The notes: generated by a model from the sequence alone, not told the origin. A DNA stretch of 64,000 bases from Rikenellaceae bacterium (GCA_015060005.1 SUZI01000002.1:62001-126000), one strand, 5' to 3'. Shown: positions 42,519 to 51,554, counted from the first letter of the stretch. Program-made: numbers and translations.

Positions 42519-44105
42519 ATGACTATGAAACAGTTTATTACACGTCTCGCGGTGGTAGCATTGGCTATCGCAGCTATGGTATCTTGTGGCAAGGGTGCCG
42601 ACTACACTAACATCATCCCCGAGGAGCCTATCGTGCTCGTTGAGGTTGACGGTTATAAGACTATGCAGGAGGGTGGTATCATCGACCTGATTGCTCCTTA
42701 CCGTGAGCAGGCAGCCAATATGCTGGGCAGCCAGGCAGGTGAGTTGGTGAAGAACATCATCCTCGATGTGGACAACACAGGTATCGCAACAGAGGCTCCT
42801 ATGTACTTCTTCGTAACAAACGAGGAGAACCCCAACGATGTGAAGATTGTCGTGCTGGCGAAGGTTGGCGACAAGGCAAAGATTGACGAGTTGGTGGCTT
42901 TCGTTGAGGAGAACATCGGCGACATCCGTAAGCGTGAGGAGGGCAACGCTGTCGTGCTCTCTATTGAGGATGAAGAGGAGGTTATGGTAGGCTACAACAA
43001 CGAGGCTGTAATCCTTGTGGCACACCCCGATGGCGACTTAGCATCATCTGACGTGCTGGCACTGCTCAAGCAGACCGCAACACCTCGCAAGACCGAGCTG
43101 GAGCCTATGAAGGGTAACTCTCGTCTGGTGCTCAACCTCAAGCCTCTGTTCGAGATGATGGACAAGGCTGACGTGTGGAGCCAGATGAACCTCGACGCCG
43201 AGACATTGGCTCAGGTAGAGAGCCTACGCAACGCAGTGTTCACCGTAGACAACATCATCACCGAGGGTAAGATTATCAACACCTGGACCGTGAGCGGTAT
43301 GGATGAGGAGATGTTCGAGAAATCGGTAGAGAATATGCCTGTGGTAACAAACGCCTTCGCCGAGTATATTCCTAAGGAGGCGTGGGTTGTAACTAACTTC
43401 GCTATCAACGACACCGTTATCGAGGCTATCGACAAGGCTATGGCAAACGTAATAGCTACTCAGGGCTTGGGTGCTGCCGAGCTGAAACTCGTTATGAGCT
43501 TCCTCAGCACTCTCTCGGGCGATGTTACCCTCGCACTCAATGGCGTGAACATCGCACACGAGGCATTTGACGCACAGGCTATCATCGGCACCAAGGATAA
43601 CTCAATCTACAACTACGCATCACTCGGAGCTCTTGCGATGGGTATCACAGCCGACAACAACGGTTTAGCTATGCCTCTCAACTCGAACAACATGGCTCGC
43701 TTGGGTCAGAGCGGCGACAACATCCTCTGGGCAGGTATCAACACTATCCTCGGCACACAGTCGCACTCTATCGAGGAGGCTGCGTGGTTCGACACCGTTG
43801 AGGATAAGGTGGGCTATGCAGCTGTCAATATCGACTCTATTTTCAACGACTATGCAGTACGCAACGCTTTCGAGGAGGCTCTCTACGATGAGCTCGACGA
43901 CGAGACTGCCGTAGAGATGGTTATGGAGATGGTTGACCTTATGGACTACGCTGTTTTATACAGCGAGGTGGATGCTTCGGAGTGCGAGTCATCGGTAACC
44001 TTGGAGCTTGTGCTGAAGAACGACGACACCAACTCACTCAAGCAGGTGGTAGAGGTTGTTGAGCAGCAGCTCTCGGCTATGATGCCAGCTATGATGGGCT
44101 TCTAA
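42519..44105 (+). CDS. DUF4836 family lipoprotein
   Basis: The 528-residue protein has a lipoprotein signal (VVALAIAAMVSCGKG, with the Cys at about 24; ATGs at 42519 and 42525 both fit). It matches Bacteroidota DUF4836 proteins (IIPEEPIVLVEVDGYKTM at the start, then long acidic beta domains), whose function is unknown. It is followed 25 bases later by an ABC ATPase and a permease, all probably one operon, so it may be the exported partner of that transporter. Confidence 0.9.
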   Translation: MTMKQFITRLAVVALAIAAMVSCGKGADYTNIIPEEPIVLVEVDGYKTMQEGGIIDLIAPYREQAANMLGSQAGELVKNIILDVDNTGIATEAPMYFFVTNEENPNDVKIVVLAKVGDKAKIDELVAFVEENIGDIRKREEGNAVVLSIEDEEEVMVGYNNEAVILVAHPDGDLASSDVLALLKQTATPRKTELEPMKGNSRLVLNLKPLFEMMDKADVWSQMNLDAETLAQVESLRNAVFTVDNIITEGKIINTWTVSGMDEEMFEKSVENMPVVTNAFAEYIPKEAWVVTNFAINDTVIEAIDKAMANVIATQGLGAAELKLVMSFLSTLSGDVTLALNGVNIAHEAFDAQAIIGTKDNSIYNYASLGALAMGITADNNGLAMPLNSNNMARLGQSGDNILWAGINTILGTQSHSIEEAAWFDTVEDKVGYAAVNIDSIFNDYAVRNAFEEALYDELDDETAVEMVMEMVDLMDYAVLYSEVDASECESSVTLELVLKNDDTNSLKQVVEVVEQQLSAMMPAMMGF

Positions 44106-44130
44106 ACTCGCAAAACCAAAGATACGATAA

Positions 44131-44775
44131 GTGGATAAGATAACATTAAACAATGCCGTAGCAGAGATCTTCGCCCAGCGTGAGGATCTCCGCTCGGATG
44201 TGTGGCTCAACCACGCCACCTTTGAGCGAGGCAAGATATACCTCATTGAGGCGGAGTCGGGTACGGGTAAGTCGTCGTTATGCAGCTACCTCTATGGTCA
44301 GCGTGGCGACTACCGTGGCGAGATTCTCTTCGACGAGCGTGATATACGTCGCTTCACGACCGCCGAGTGGTGTCGTGTGCGTCAGCAGTCGCTGAGCATA
44401 CTCTTCCAGGACTTGAAGCTCTTCGGCGAGCTTACCGCCTTGGAGAATGTCGAGATAAAAAACCGCATATCACCCACCCTCACCCATCAGGAGATAGTAT
44501 CCCTGTTCGAGGAGTTGGGCATAGGCGACAAACTCGCGAGCCGCATCAACCGTATGTCGTACGGTCAGCAGCAGCGTGTAGCCCTGGTGCGTGCCTTGGC
44601 ACAGCCGATAGACTTCCTGCTACTCGATGAGCCTATATCGCACCTCGACGACCGCAATAGCGACATTATGCGTGATATCATCCTCCGCTACTCTCGTCGC
44701 GAGGGCTTCGGTGTTATCGCCACCTCTATCGGTAAGCATATGACGTTTGACTACGATAAAGTGTTGAAGCTATGA
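44131..44775 (+). CDS. ABC transporter ATP-binding protein
   Basis: A GTG start gives 214 residues. Walker A is ESGTGKSSL at about 42-50, the signature is MSYGQQQR rather than LSGGQ, Walker B is DFLLLDEPISHLD, and the switch His is absent from the usual place (ATSIGKHM). It belongs to the FtsE/MacB/LolD-like group and pairs with the FtsX-like permease that overlaps its stop by four bases. Confidence 0.9.
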   Translation: MDKITLNNAVAEIFAQREDLRSDVWLNHATFERGKIYLIEAESGTGKSSLCSYLYGQRGDYRGEILFDERDIRRFTTAEWCRVRQQSLSILFQDLKLFGELTALENVEIKNRISPTLTHQEIVSLFEELGIGDKLASRINRMSYGQQQRVALVRALAQPIDFLLLDEPISHLDDRNSDIMRDIILRYSRREGFGVIATSIGKHMTFDYDKVLKL

Positions 44776-45953
44776 GATTGGTACGTAAACTTCTGAGCCA
44801 GCACCTCAGCGTGGTGCAGCTCGCAGGCTTCTTTGTAGCCAACCTCATAGGTATGGTCGTCATCTTAGCAGGTGTGCAGATATATGCCGACGTGAAGCCT
44901 CTCATTGAGGGCGACGACAAGCTCTTCGGCAAGGACTTCATCGTCATCTCGAAGCCGGCGAAGATGATGGGCGACATAACCTTCGACGCAAAGGAGGTCG
45001 AGGAGATAGGCTCACAGCCCTTCGTGAAGGACTATGGCGAGTTCCTCTCGTCGCAGTATCGTGTCGATGCGTCGCTCAACTTTATGGGACGTGGCATACG
45101 CACCCATATGTTCTTCGAGTCGGTACCCGACCGCTTCCTCGACGTAGACCCCGCCCTGTGGCGATATGACGAGCAGACGAAGATGATACCTATCATCCTG
45201 CCTCGCAGCTATATCAACCTCTACAATCTGGGCTTCTCGACAGCACGTGGCTTGCCCCAGATATCGGAGGGTGCGATGAAGGCTATACAGATTCAGATAC
45301 GCATCAATAAGGGCGGACGAGACAACGATGTCTACTCGGCAGAGATTGTCGACTTCACCGACGACATCAACACCATCCTCGTGCCCGAGTCGTTTATGCG
45401 ATGGGCTAACGACCACTATGTGCCCGAGAAGGAGAAGAAGTCGTCGCGTGTGATTGTCGAGGTGGACAACCCTGCCGACAGCCGCATACCGGCGTTCCTG
45501 AAGGATAAGGGCTACCTCACCGAGGGCAAGGGCGACCAGGCGAGCAAGGCTATGTTCCTGCTCAAGGTCTGCGTGGCTGTCATCGTGGCTATAGGTGCTA
45601 TCTTCAGCATACTCTCTATGTTCATCCTCACTCTGAGCATCTATCTGCTTGTCGAGAAGAACAGCGAGAAGATGGCTAACCTCTGCCTCATAGGCTATAC
45701 CCCTGCACGTGTGGCACGCCCCTATACCTCACTTGCGGCGTGGCTCAACATCACCATCGTGGCTGTGGCACTGGCTGCAGTGTGGTACCTGCGTGAGGCA
45801 TACACCACCAAGCTCGGCACAATCATCGACGGCATAGGCGAGGGTAGTATGCACCTGAGTATTCTCTGTGGTGTTGCTATCACTTTGGCAATAATCATCT
45901 TCAATGCCGTTATTATTCGCCGAAAGGTTAATTTATTGGCCCGCAAACGATAA
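44772..45953 (+). CDS. FtsX-like ABC permease
   Basis: The 393-residue protein has one N-terminal membrane helix (LAGFFVANLIGMVVILAGVQ), a large extracytoplasmic domain, then three C-terminal helices (VCVAVIVAIGAIFSILSMFI, ASLAAWLNITIVAVALAAVW, LSILCGVAITLAIIIFNAV), as in MacB/FtsX permeases that move or pull lipoproteins and peptides rather than transport ions. The four-base ATGA overlap ties it to the ATPase. Confidence 0.9.
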   Translation: MRLVRKLLSQHLSVVQLAGFFVANLIGMVVILAGVQIYADVKPLIEGDDKLFGKDFIVISKPAKMMGDITFDAKEVEEIGSQPFVKDYGEFLSSQYRVDASLNFMGRGIRTHMFFESVPDRFLDVDPALWRYDEQTKMIPIILPRSYINLYNLGFSTARGLPQISEGAMKAIQIQIRINKGGRDNDVYSAEIVDFTDDINTILVPESFMRWANDHYVPEKEKKSSRVIVEVDNPADSRIPAFLKDKGYLTEGKGDQASKAMFLLKVCVAVIVAIGAIFSILSMFILTLSIYLLVEKNSEKMANLCLIGYTPARVARPYTSLAAWLNITIVAVALAAVWYLREAYTTKLGTIIDGIGEGSMHLSILCGVAITLAIIIFNAVIIRRKVNLLARKR

Positions 45954-45957
45954 ATCT

Positions 45958-46083
45958 CTAAATCCGTTTTGGCTGGCAACTGCTGCGTTATTCTTGTCTG
46001 CCGAGCTCCTCATTTACGATGAGTAAACTGCGGGCTCGTCAGCCTACGAAAGCCTTACATTTGCCTACCCAAAACGGATTTAT
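45958..46083 (+). repeat. Nested-hairpin repeat, intact copy
   Basis: Outer arms TAAATCCGTTTTGG and CCAAAACGGATTTA pair. A middle stem CGAGC / GCTCG is followed inside by TTTAC-GATGA-GTAAA. It lies four bases after the permease stop, so it may also terminate that operon. Confidence 0.75.
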
Positions 46084-46196
46084 GGCTGGCATATTGCCCA
46101 TCTTCCTTGCCTTGTGAATGCTCACATACGTCAAGTATGCTCCGCTTCCCAAGTCTGCGAGAATCTGGTCAATCTGCCTACCCAAAACGGATTTAT
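46084..46196 (+). repeat. Nested-hairpin repeat, variant with compensatory inner stem
   Basis: The inner stem is CATAC-GTCAA-GTATG, where other copies have TTTAC and GTAAA. The base pairs T-A and T-A have become C-G and A-T, keeping the stem. It also ends in AAAACGGATTTATG. Confidence 0.65.
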
Positions 46197-46230
46197 GATG
46201 CTAATTGGGTGGTTTTCTATTTTTCACTTT

Positions 46231-46510
46231 TCACTTACACTGTTATAACACTGTAAGTGAAAATCACGCTAAAACATTAACTTCCCTATATTCCCTAATC
46301 TCCCCGAAAATAAGGAATTTAAGGAGTTTGGTGAATTTAGGGAGGGACTTTCAAAATTATTAACATTGTTATAACAATGTAAGTGAAATCCGCCCCCAAT
46401 TTTACCCTCTTACACTTGCTACTTTAATAACCTTTAATATCCCTTAATATCCTTTAGTAACCCTTGTCTGCTCCCCCAAAATCATTAACACTGTTATAAC
46501 AATGTAAGTA
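46231..46510. repeat. Three 18-bp palindrome copies
   Basis: ACACTGTTATAACACTGT (46237-46254), ACATTGTTATAACAATGT (46363-46380) and ACACTGTTATAACAATGT (46488-46505). The first lies within a longer palindrome TTTTCACTTAC ... GTAAGTGAAAA. Confidence 0.9.
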
Positions 46511-46552
46511 AAAAAGTAATTACTAATTACTCTCTACTCATTACTAATTAAA

Positions 46553-46591
46553 TATAGAGCTGTATTAGCAGGGGACTAATACAGCTCTATA
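46553..46591 (-). terminator. Terminator overlapping the deacylase gene end
   Basis: A perfect 16-bp inverted repeat (TATAGAGCTGTATTAG / CTAATACAGCTCTATA) with a 7-nt loop contains the TAG stop codon of the gene in its right arm. Confidence 0.8.
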
Positions 46592-47082
46592 TATTCATAG
46601 CTTGCTCCGACAACCGAGAGGTAGCGGGCGAACATCTCCTGCGTGATGACCACCGTGGCGGTGTTGTCGTTGGGGTGGAACGAGAGGGAGGGGTAGCGAC
46701 GCAGGTTGGCATCCAGGAAGAGGTGCACCTCGCCCTGCGTATCGTTGATAAGTCCAAAGGGCGACACCGAGCCCGGCATAAGTCCCAGACACCGCATCAT
46801 ACGTTTCTCGGAGGCAAACGACAGCTTGCCCTGATGCAGGCGGTGCTCCAAGTCGTGGATAGCCAACGACTGCTCACAGTCGAAGACCACTAAATAGTGG
46901 CGGTTGCCCTTATGGTTGCGGAAGAAGAGGTTCTTGCAGTGTTTCGACCCGTCGGCGTGCCAATACTCGCGTGCTATATCTATCGTGGGGGCTTCGGGAT
47001 GCTCATACATCTCGAAGGCTATATCGTTTTCACGCAGGAAGTCTAACACCTTAGCCCTGCGTGCCTTCAGCTCCTCGCTCAT
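46576..47082 (-). CDS. ProXp/YbaK-type aminoacyl-tRNA deacylase
   Basis: I chose the ATG at 47082 (MSEELKARRAKVLDFLRE, 168 residues), two bases after the phosphatase stop; upstream frame is shadow. The YbaK/ProXp fold is shown by DCEQSLAIHDLE and FRNHKGNRHYLVV with the conserved Lys-Asn (SKHCKNLFF) and SVSPFGLIND. These enzymes hydrolyse mischarged tRNA, usually Ala-tRNA-Pro. The exact substrate is not shown. Confidence 0.9.
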   Translation of the reverse strand: MSEELKARRAKVLDFLRENDIAFEMYEHPEAPTIDIAREYWHADGSKHCKNLFFRNHKGNRHYLVVFDCEQSLAIHDLEHRLHQGKLSFASEKRMMRCLGLMPGSVSPFGLINDTQGEVHLFLDANLRRYPSLSFHPNDNTATVVITQEMFARYLSVVGASYEYIELY

Positions 47083-47084
47083 CG

Positions 47085-47624
47085 CTATCGTGATGCTATG
47101 CCGAGCACTCCTCGGCGGTCCTTTGCCCACTCGTCCTGCGAGCGTAACACCTGCTCCACAACGTCGCGTACAGCACCGCAGCCACCATTGAACTCCGACA
47201 CGTAGCGGCTCGCCTCCACAACCTCCGAGCAGGCGTCGGCAGGGCAGACAGGGATGCCCACACGCTCCATACACTCCAAGTCCGGGATGTCATCGCCCAT
47301 ATAAATCGTCGTGGCAGGGTCTATATCGTTCTCGGCGAAGAACTCCTCCATAGCTGCTATCTTATCCATACAGTTGAGGTACATCTTCGTTACGCCCAGA
47401 CGTGTCAGACGGCTCTGCAGGAGGTTGCCGTGGCCTCCCGAGATGACACACACCTTATATCCGCGACGTATGGCGTAGGCTATGGCGTAGCCATCCTTGG
47501 CGTTGTATGTACGCAGAAAATCTGTGCCCCCCTCGATGGGTGTTATGCCGCCATTGGTCATCACGCCATCGACATCGAAGATGAAGGCTTTGGTCTTTAC
47601 GATATCCTCCTTAAAGTTTCCCAT
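47085..47624 (-). CDS. KdsC-type HAD phosphatase
   Basis: The 179-residue HAD protein has the nucleophile motif FIFDVDGVMTNGG, the SGGHG motif II, Lys in NCMDKIAAM and GDDIPDLECM. Lacking a cap domain, it resembles 3-deoxy-manno-octulosonate 8-phosphate phosphatase, which makes Kdo for lipid A/LPS, acting as a tetramer. The gene starts 46 bases after the DUF2520 gene ends and is coupled to the deacylase gene by a two-base gap. Confidence 0.9.
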   Translation of the reverse strand: MGNFKEDIVKTKAFIFDVDGVMTNGGITPIEGGTDFLRTYNAKDGYAIAYAIRRGYKVCVISGGHGNLLQSRLTRLGVTKMYLNCMDKIAAMEEFFAENDIDPATTIYMGDDIPDLECMERVGIPVCPADACSEVVEASRYVSEFNGGCGAVRDVVEQVLRSQDEWAKDRRGVLGIASR

Positions 47625-47669
47625 AGTTATTCTTCGTTTGTTTATCTATTGTTACCTATTATCTAATGT

Positions 47670-48452
47670 TTACTTGCTCTTTTTGCTTATCACGTCGCTC
47701 AGTTGGCGGTATAGCACCTGCAGTGCAGGCTTGTCCTCGAGCATAGCCTCGTGGCGTGCCATCACCTCCGTGTCGCCACGTCGTGCAGGGCCTGTCTGCA
47801 CCGCCGCAGGGTGTGCCGCCTCGGCTGCCTTATGTGCTGTCTCGAGGATGAGAGGCTGCAACACCTCGAATGGGAGTCCCTCACGCTCGTGGAGCACATC
47901 TGCCGCCACGCCATAGAGGGCATTGACAAAGTTACACGCCCACACACCCGAGAGGTGTATCTCGCGGCGGCGACGACTCTCGGCACGGTATACCTTCGAT
48001 GAGAGCTGCTCGGCAAAAGCCTCCAAAGCCTCGGTGGTAGCCTCATCGCTACCCTCAATGAAGATGGGCACGTCGCTCAGGTCTATGGCTCTGCCGGCGG
48101 TGAAGGTCTGGAAAGGGTAGAAGACACCACGTCGCCCCTCGCCCAATGCTGCGAGCTCTACGCTGCCGGCGGTATGCACCACGATAGCCTCCTCGCCGAG
48201 CTCCAATGCCTTGGCTACCTCTGCCACAGCACGGTCTGCCACAGCTATTATGTATAGGTCAGCCTGTGCCACCTCGTCGCCCATAGCCACGAAGTCGCAC
48301 CCAGCCGCCATAGCTATCGCCTCGCCTCGCGTGGCGTTGCGTGCCACGACCTCCACAAGTTCCACGCCCCACGCAGCCGCTATGTTGAGTGCGAGGGCTT
48401 CTGCCACGTTGCCGCTACCTATGACCGATACGCGGCGTATATCATTTCCCAT
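47670..48452 (-). CDS. Rossmann-fold DUF2520 protein (putative oxidoreductase)
   Basis: The 260-residue protein has an N-terminal NAD(P)-binding motif (VSVIGSGNVAEALA), a middle domain with VHTAGSVEL and PFQTFTAGRAIDL, and a C-terminal helical domain (HLSGVWACNFVNALYGVAAD), matching the pyrroline-5-carboxylate-reductase-like DUF2520 family. The substrate is unknown. It overlaps the upstream YihY gene by 11 bases. Confidence 0.85.
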   Translation of the reverse strand: MGNDIRRVSVIGSGNVAEALALNIAAAWGVELVEVVARNATRGEAIAMAAGCDFVAMGDEVAQADLYIIAVADRAVAEVAKALELGEEAIVVHTAGSVELAALGEGRRGVFYPFQTFTAGRAIDLSDVPIFIEGSDEATTEALEAFAEQLSSKVYRAESRRRREIHLSGVWACNFVNALYGVAADVLHEREGLPFEVLQPLILETAHKAAEAAHPAAVQTGPARRGDTEVMARHEAMLEDKPALQVLYRQLSDVISKKSK

Positions 48453-49749
48453 ATTGTTTGTCTATTATCTCTGTTATGAGAGGGTTATACTCCTCGGTGC
48501 GTATGTTGCTGCGTATGAGCTCCACGCGGCGACTCCACTCCTTGATGGCAGGGCTCTCCACCTCCTCGTTGCCATAGCCTGCGTCATCCACCGCCTGCAG
48601 TATGTCGTACAGACGCAGCGATGCAAGGTCGCGTGCCGGCGAGAAGAAATCCTCGTTGTCGGCTGTTTCACGCTCTATCTCGTGCAGCAGTCCCGCCTCG
48701 CAGAGGGTGGTGAGCGTCTGGTTGAGCAGACGTGGCGAGAGCTCCAAGCGGCGATTTAGCTCGCCCACCGACATACCGCCCTTACCCTGGCGAAAAGCAC
48801 CACACACCTCATACATCACCGCCAGCATAACGGCACGACGTGAGGTGTAGCTCACACGCTGTGCCTCCATCTCCTCGTCGAAGGTCTTCTCGTTCTGCAC
48901 AGCAAACGAGAGCTCACCTCCGAGCAGGAGTATCTGCCACGATATCTTCACCCAGAGCAGGAAGAGTGGCAGGGCAGCGAAGCTACCATATATGGCGTTG
49001 TACGAGGTCATCATCGACTGCAACCACACATATAACCATTGGAAGCCTACGAAGAATATGGCTGTTACCGCACCTGCCAAGCAGGCAGGACGGAAGTGCA
49101 CCTTGGTGTTGGGCAGGATGATGAAGAGGAATGTGAACATAGCCCACGCTAAGACGAGCGATGCCACCTTGCTCAGCAACATAAATGCCACGCTGTCGCC
49201 CGTGGATAGTATGCCCGTCATAAAGGAGCCTACGTACGACGATAACACCCATAGCAGCGGTGCTACGACAAAAATCGTTATGTAGTTGCTCACGCGACGC
49301 ACTATGCTGCGACCACGTTTCACCTCCCAGATGTTGTCAAATGCCGACTCTATGGAGTTGAACATACTTATCACCGACCAGAACAACATAGCTATGCTGA
49401 CCACCGCCACCAGACCGCCACGTGTGCGTGCGAGAGCCTTCTCGGCGAAGTCCACAATCAGGTCTACCAGCTCGGGCATCGTGGGCAGCAGTGCGTATAG
49501 GTTTTCTATGAGCCCCTCAATCATACCAAATCCGTTGACTATCGCAAATGCGAGGGCTAAGATGGGTACTATCGATATGAGGGTGTAGTATGTCAGGGCG
49601 TCGCTACGCAGCATCGTGTTGTGGCTGAGCAGCGAACGAAGCATATATACCATCAGGCGAATGAAACGCACGGTGCGTCGCATCAGCGGGTTTGCTATGT
49701 TCTCACTGCGGAGTGTAAATAGTCGGTCTATGTATGATTTAATCTTCAT
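48442..49749 (-). CDS. YihY/BrkB-family membrane protein
   Basis: I chose the ATG at 49749 (MKIKSYIDRLF, 435 residues) rather than the longer frame. Six hydrophobic segments and the family patterns FNSIESAFDNIWEVKRGRS and YNAIYGSFAALPLFLLWVKI are visible. A winged-helix-like C-terminal domain follows (GGMSVGELNRRLELSPRLLN). The family function is disputed; the original RNase BN label was wrong. Confidence 0.9.
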   Translation of the reverse strand: MKIKSYIDRLFTLRSENIANPLMRRTVRFIRLMVYMLRSLLSHNTMLRSDALTYYTLISIVPILALAFAIVNGFGMIEGLIENLYALLPTMPELVDLIVDFAEKALARTRGGLVAVVSIAMLFWSVISMFNSIESAFDNIWEVKRGRSIVRRVSNYITIFVVAPLLWVLSSYVGSFMTGILSTGDSVAFMLLSKVASLVLAWAMFTFLFIILPNTKVHFRPACLAGAVTAIFFVGFQWLYVWLQSMMTSYNAIYGSFAALPLFLLWVKISWQILLLGGELSFAVQNEKTFDEEMEAQRVSYTSRRAVMLAVMYEVCGAFRQGKGGMSVGELNRRLELSPRLLNQTLTTLCEAGLLHEIERETADNEDFFSPARDLASLRLYDILQAVDDAGYGNEEVESPAIKEWSRRVELIRSNIRTEEYNPLITEIIDKQYGK

Positions 49750-49884
49750 AACGGTAAGAGAGTGAATGTCAAAAAATGTTCCACCGAGCGAAGTTAATAA
49801 TTTTTTACAGAACAAGCAATTAACAATTAGTAATTAGTAATGAGTAAAGAGTAATTAGTAGAGAGGAATTGTGTTTTTCCACTT

Positions 49885-50028
49885 ACATTGTTATAACATT
49901 GTAAGTGGAAATCAGCCCCAATTTTACTCTCTTCCGTTTGCTACTTTAATATCCTTTAATGACCCTTAATATCCTTTAGTAACCCTTGTCTGCTCCCCCG
50001 CAAAACATTAACATTGTTATAACACCGT
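49885..50028. repeat. Two 18-bp palindrome copies
   Basis: ACATTGTTATAACATTGT lies at 49885-49902 and ACATTGTTATAACACCGT at 50011-50028. The second retains the TTATAA core but has diverged arms. Confidence 0.85.
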
Positions 50029-50046
50029 TAATATTTTCGGGAGCCG

Positions 50047-50160
50047 AGTGAAGCAGAAAGAAGCTGTCTAACAAGGCTCTTTCGGCATCTGCCTTGTCTG
50101 AAAAATGCTCATTTACGCTGAGTAAACTCCGCTTTTTCAGCCTGCGAGCAGCTTGGAAAG
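50047..50160 (+). repeat. Nested-hairpin repeat, reference copy
   Basis: Outer arms AAGCTG / CAGCTT, middle stem CTGAAAAA / TTTTTCAG (50098-50105 and 50133-50140), inner stem TTTAC-GCTGA-GTAAA. The lead sequence CTGTCTAACAAGG resembles the conserved loop of the terminators at 26265 and 50278. Confidence 0.8.
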
Positions 50161-50177
50161 AATTATGTTATTCTTCC

Positions 50178-50246
50178 CTTGTCTGCTCTCGCTTGGCATA
50201 GTTCAAGCGAGCTTGACTCTGCTCTCGCTTACTCGCAGCCTTCAAA
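50178..50246 (-). repeat. Dispersed REP-like repeat, copy 3
   Basis: Contains CTCGCTTGGCATAGTTC and CTTACTCGCAGCC on the opposite strand to copy 2; shorter than the others. Confidence 0.6.
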
Positions 50247-50277
50247 ATAGCTCTTGTTATACAACTTCTAACAAAAT

Positions 50278-50308
50278 GGGCGTGTCTAACAAGTTTATAG
50301 ACACGCCC
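50278..50308 (-). terminator. Terminator with conserved loop motif
   Basis: GGGCGTGTC pairs with GACACGCCC around TAACAAGTTTATA. It lies 34 bases past the stop of 50343-51167. Confidence 0.75.
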
Positions 50309-50342
50309 GTAAACGAATATAAAACTTAAAATTCCCACACGC

Positions 50343-51167
50343 CTACCCCAGATATCCGAGCATATCCTCGGCATAGTGCTTCAGCTCATCGGAGTGTTTG
50401 TCGCTGCGGAGGACTCGGTTTATTATCTCTACCGCCTGCTGCTCCACGGCGGGATCCACATCCTTGTGTAAGCCATATCGCATACCCAAAATATAGGCGT
50501 CGTATGCCATAAGTCGCTCGCTATCATACTCCTCGCCCAGCGGCTCGAGTATCTTGATTATGTCCGCAGCTGCTGACACCTCTTCCGACAACTGCTCTGT
50601 TTGGGCATAGATATCCATAAGGACAAACTTTGTCTCGACATATACATCGACATCCACCTCTCTGCCACCCATAAGGCGAACATCGAGCAACGCCACAAAA
50701 GGCTCTACAACACTCTGTGAGGCACGTGTAGCCTCCTCCTCCGAGAAGATGTTGAAGAGCACTGTGGTAAGAAATCCCACGTGAAAATCGAAGCCTAAGT
50801 CATCTGTCGAGAAATACGATAGCATCACATAGCTGTTATAATCGCTCGTGTAGAGTTTCCACACCTCTTCGGGCTTACTCTCACGCATCAGCTCCACCAT
50901 CTGGTGCAGCAGCGAGTCAGCCTGTGCCGCCACAGAGTCTATCTCCTCTATTGCTGTTGGCGACTGCGAGTGTTGTCGCATAGCCTCTTTGTATATCTCG
51001 CTCCTGCCCTCACGTCGTGCAGCATAAGCCTCACGACTCGCCACCTCCAACCTCTCGGCAAAAGCTATGAAACGGTTAAAACGTACGTCGCTATCGCTCT
51101 GCTGAGCCTCTGCCCCAGATGTTGCCACACACAACACCAATGATAAAATGATAAATACTCTTCTCAT
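50343..51167 (-). CDS. Secreted alpha-helical protein of unknown function
   Basis: The 274-residue protein has a signal peptide (MRRVFIILSLVLCVATSGAEAQ) and a mature part predicted to be helical, acidic and without motifs (RFIAFAERLEVASREAYAA, DSVAAQADSLLHQMVELMR). It may contain TPR-like helices (EDYDSERLMAYDAYILG). No family is recognised. Monocistronic. Confidence 0.75.
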   Translation of the reverse strand: MRRVFIILSLVLCVATSGAEAQQSDSDVRFNRFIAFAERLEVASREAYAARREGRSEIYKEAMRQHSQSPTAIEEIDSVAAQADSLLHQMVELMRESKPEEVWKLYTSDYNSYVMLSYFSTDDLGFDFHVGFLTTVLFNIFSEEEATRASQSVVEPFVALLDVRLMGGREVDVDVYVETKFVLMDIYAQTEQLSEEVSAAADIIKILEPLGEEYDSERLMAYDAYILGMRYGLHKDVDPAVEQQAVEIINRVLRSDKHSDELKHYAEDMLGYLG

Positions 51168-51365
51168 AATTTTACTATATTTTACGATTAAACTTCTATC
51201 CTTTGTCGCTCCGCCTCTGATGGCTCATAGCTCAGCTCGACCGCATCAGTGCTATACAAAACTACTGCCTCCGACACTGCATAGCAAATAAGATGGCAAG
51301 GAGTGTATGAAATCATAGCGTAGGAGTATGAAACGACACTATTGCTAAGAAGTCGTACACAGAGT

Positions 51366-51467
51366 TTTGTAATTCACGGCTGCGAGTAAGCGAGGGCAGA
51401 GCCAATCTCGCCTGAGCTATGCCGAGCAGAAGCAGACAAGGGAAGACCTTAGGTCTTGCCAAAATTC
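51366..51467 (+). repeat. Dispersed REP-like repeat, copy 4
   Basis: GCTGCGAGTAAGCGAGGG and GGGAAGACCTTAGGTCTTGCC are shared with copies at 33712 and 55305. Confidence 0.7.
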
Positions 51468-51523
51468 GGAATTGAGATTTTCAGTTTTCAGTTACGATGT
51501 AAGTGAAAACTCAATTGCTCATT

Positions 51524-51554
51524 AAAAAAAGGGTGCAGCCCGAAGACCGCACCC
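51524..51554 (-). terminator. tpiA terminator
   Basis: On the minus strand GGGTGC pairs with GCACCC and is followed by seven T, about 200 bases beyond the tpiA stop. Confidence 0.65.

Larger units (their letters stand above)
45954..46575. other. Repeat-rich intergenic region
   Basis: No gene. The region holds two nested-hairpin repeats (45958-46083 and 46084-46196), the AAACGGATTTATG direct repeat, and three 18-bp palindromes (46237-46254, 46363-46380, 46488-46505), ending in a terminator. Confidence 0.75.
49750..50342. other. Intergenic region with repeats
   Basis: No gene. It contains TAATTAG microrepeats (about 49817-49860), two palindromes (49885-49902, 50011-50028), an intact nested-hairpin element (50047-50160), a REP-like repeat (50178-50246) and a terminator (50278-50308). 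Confidence 0.75.
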
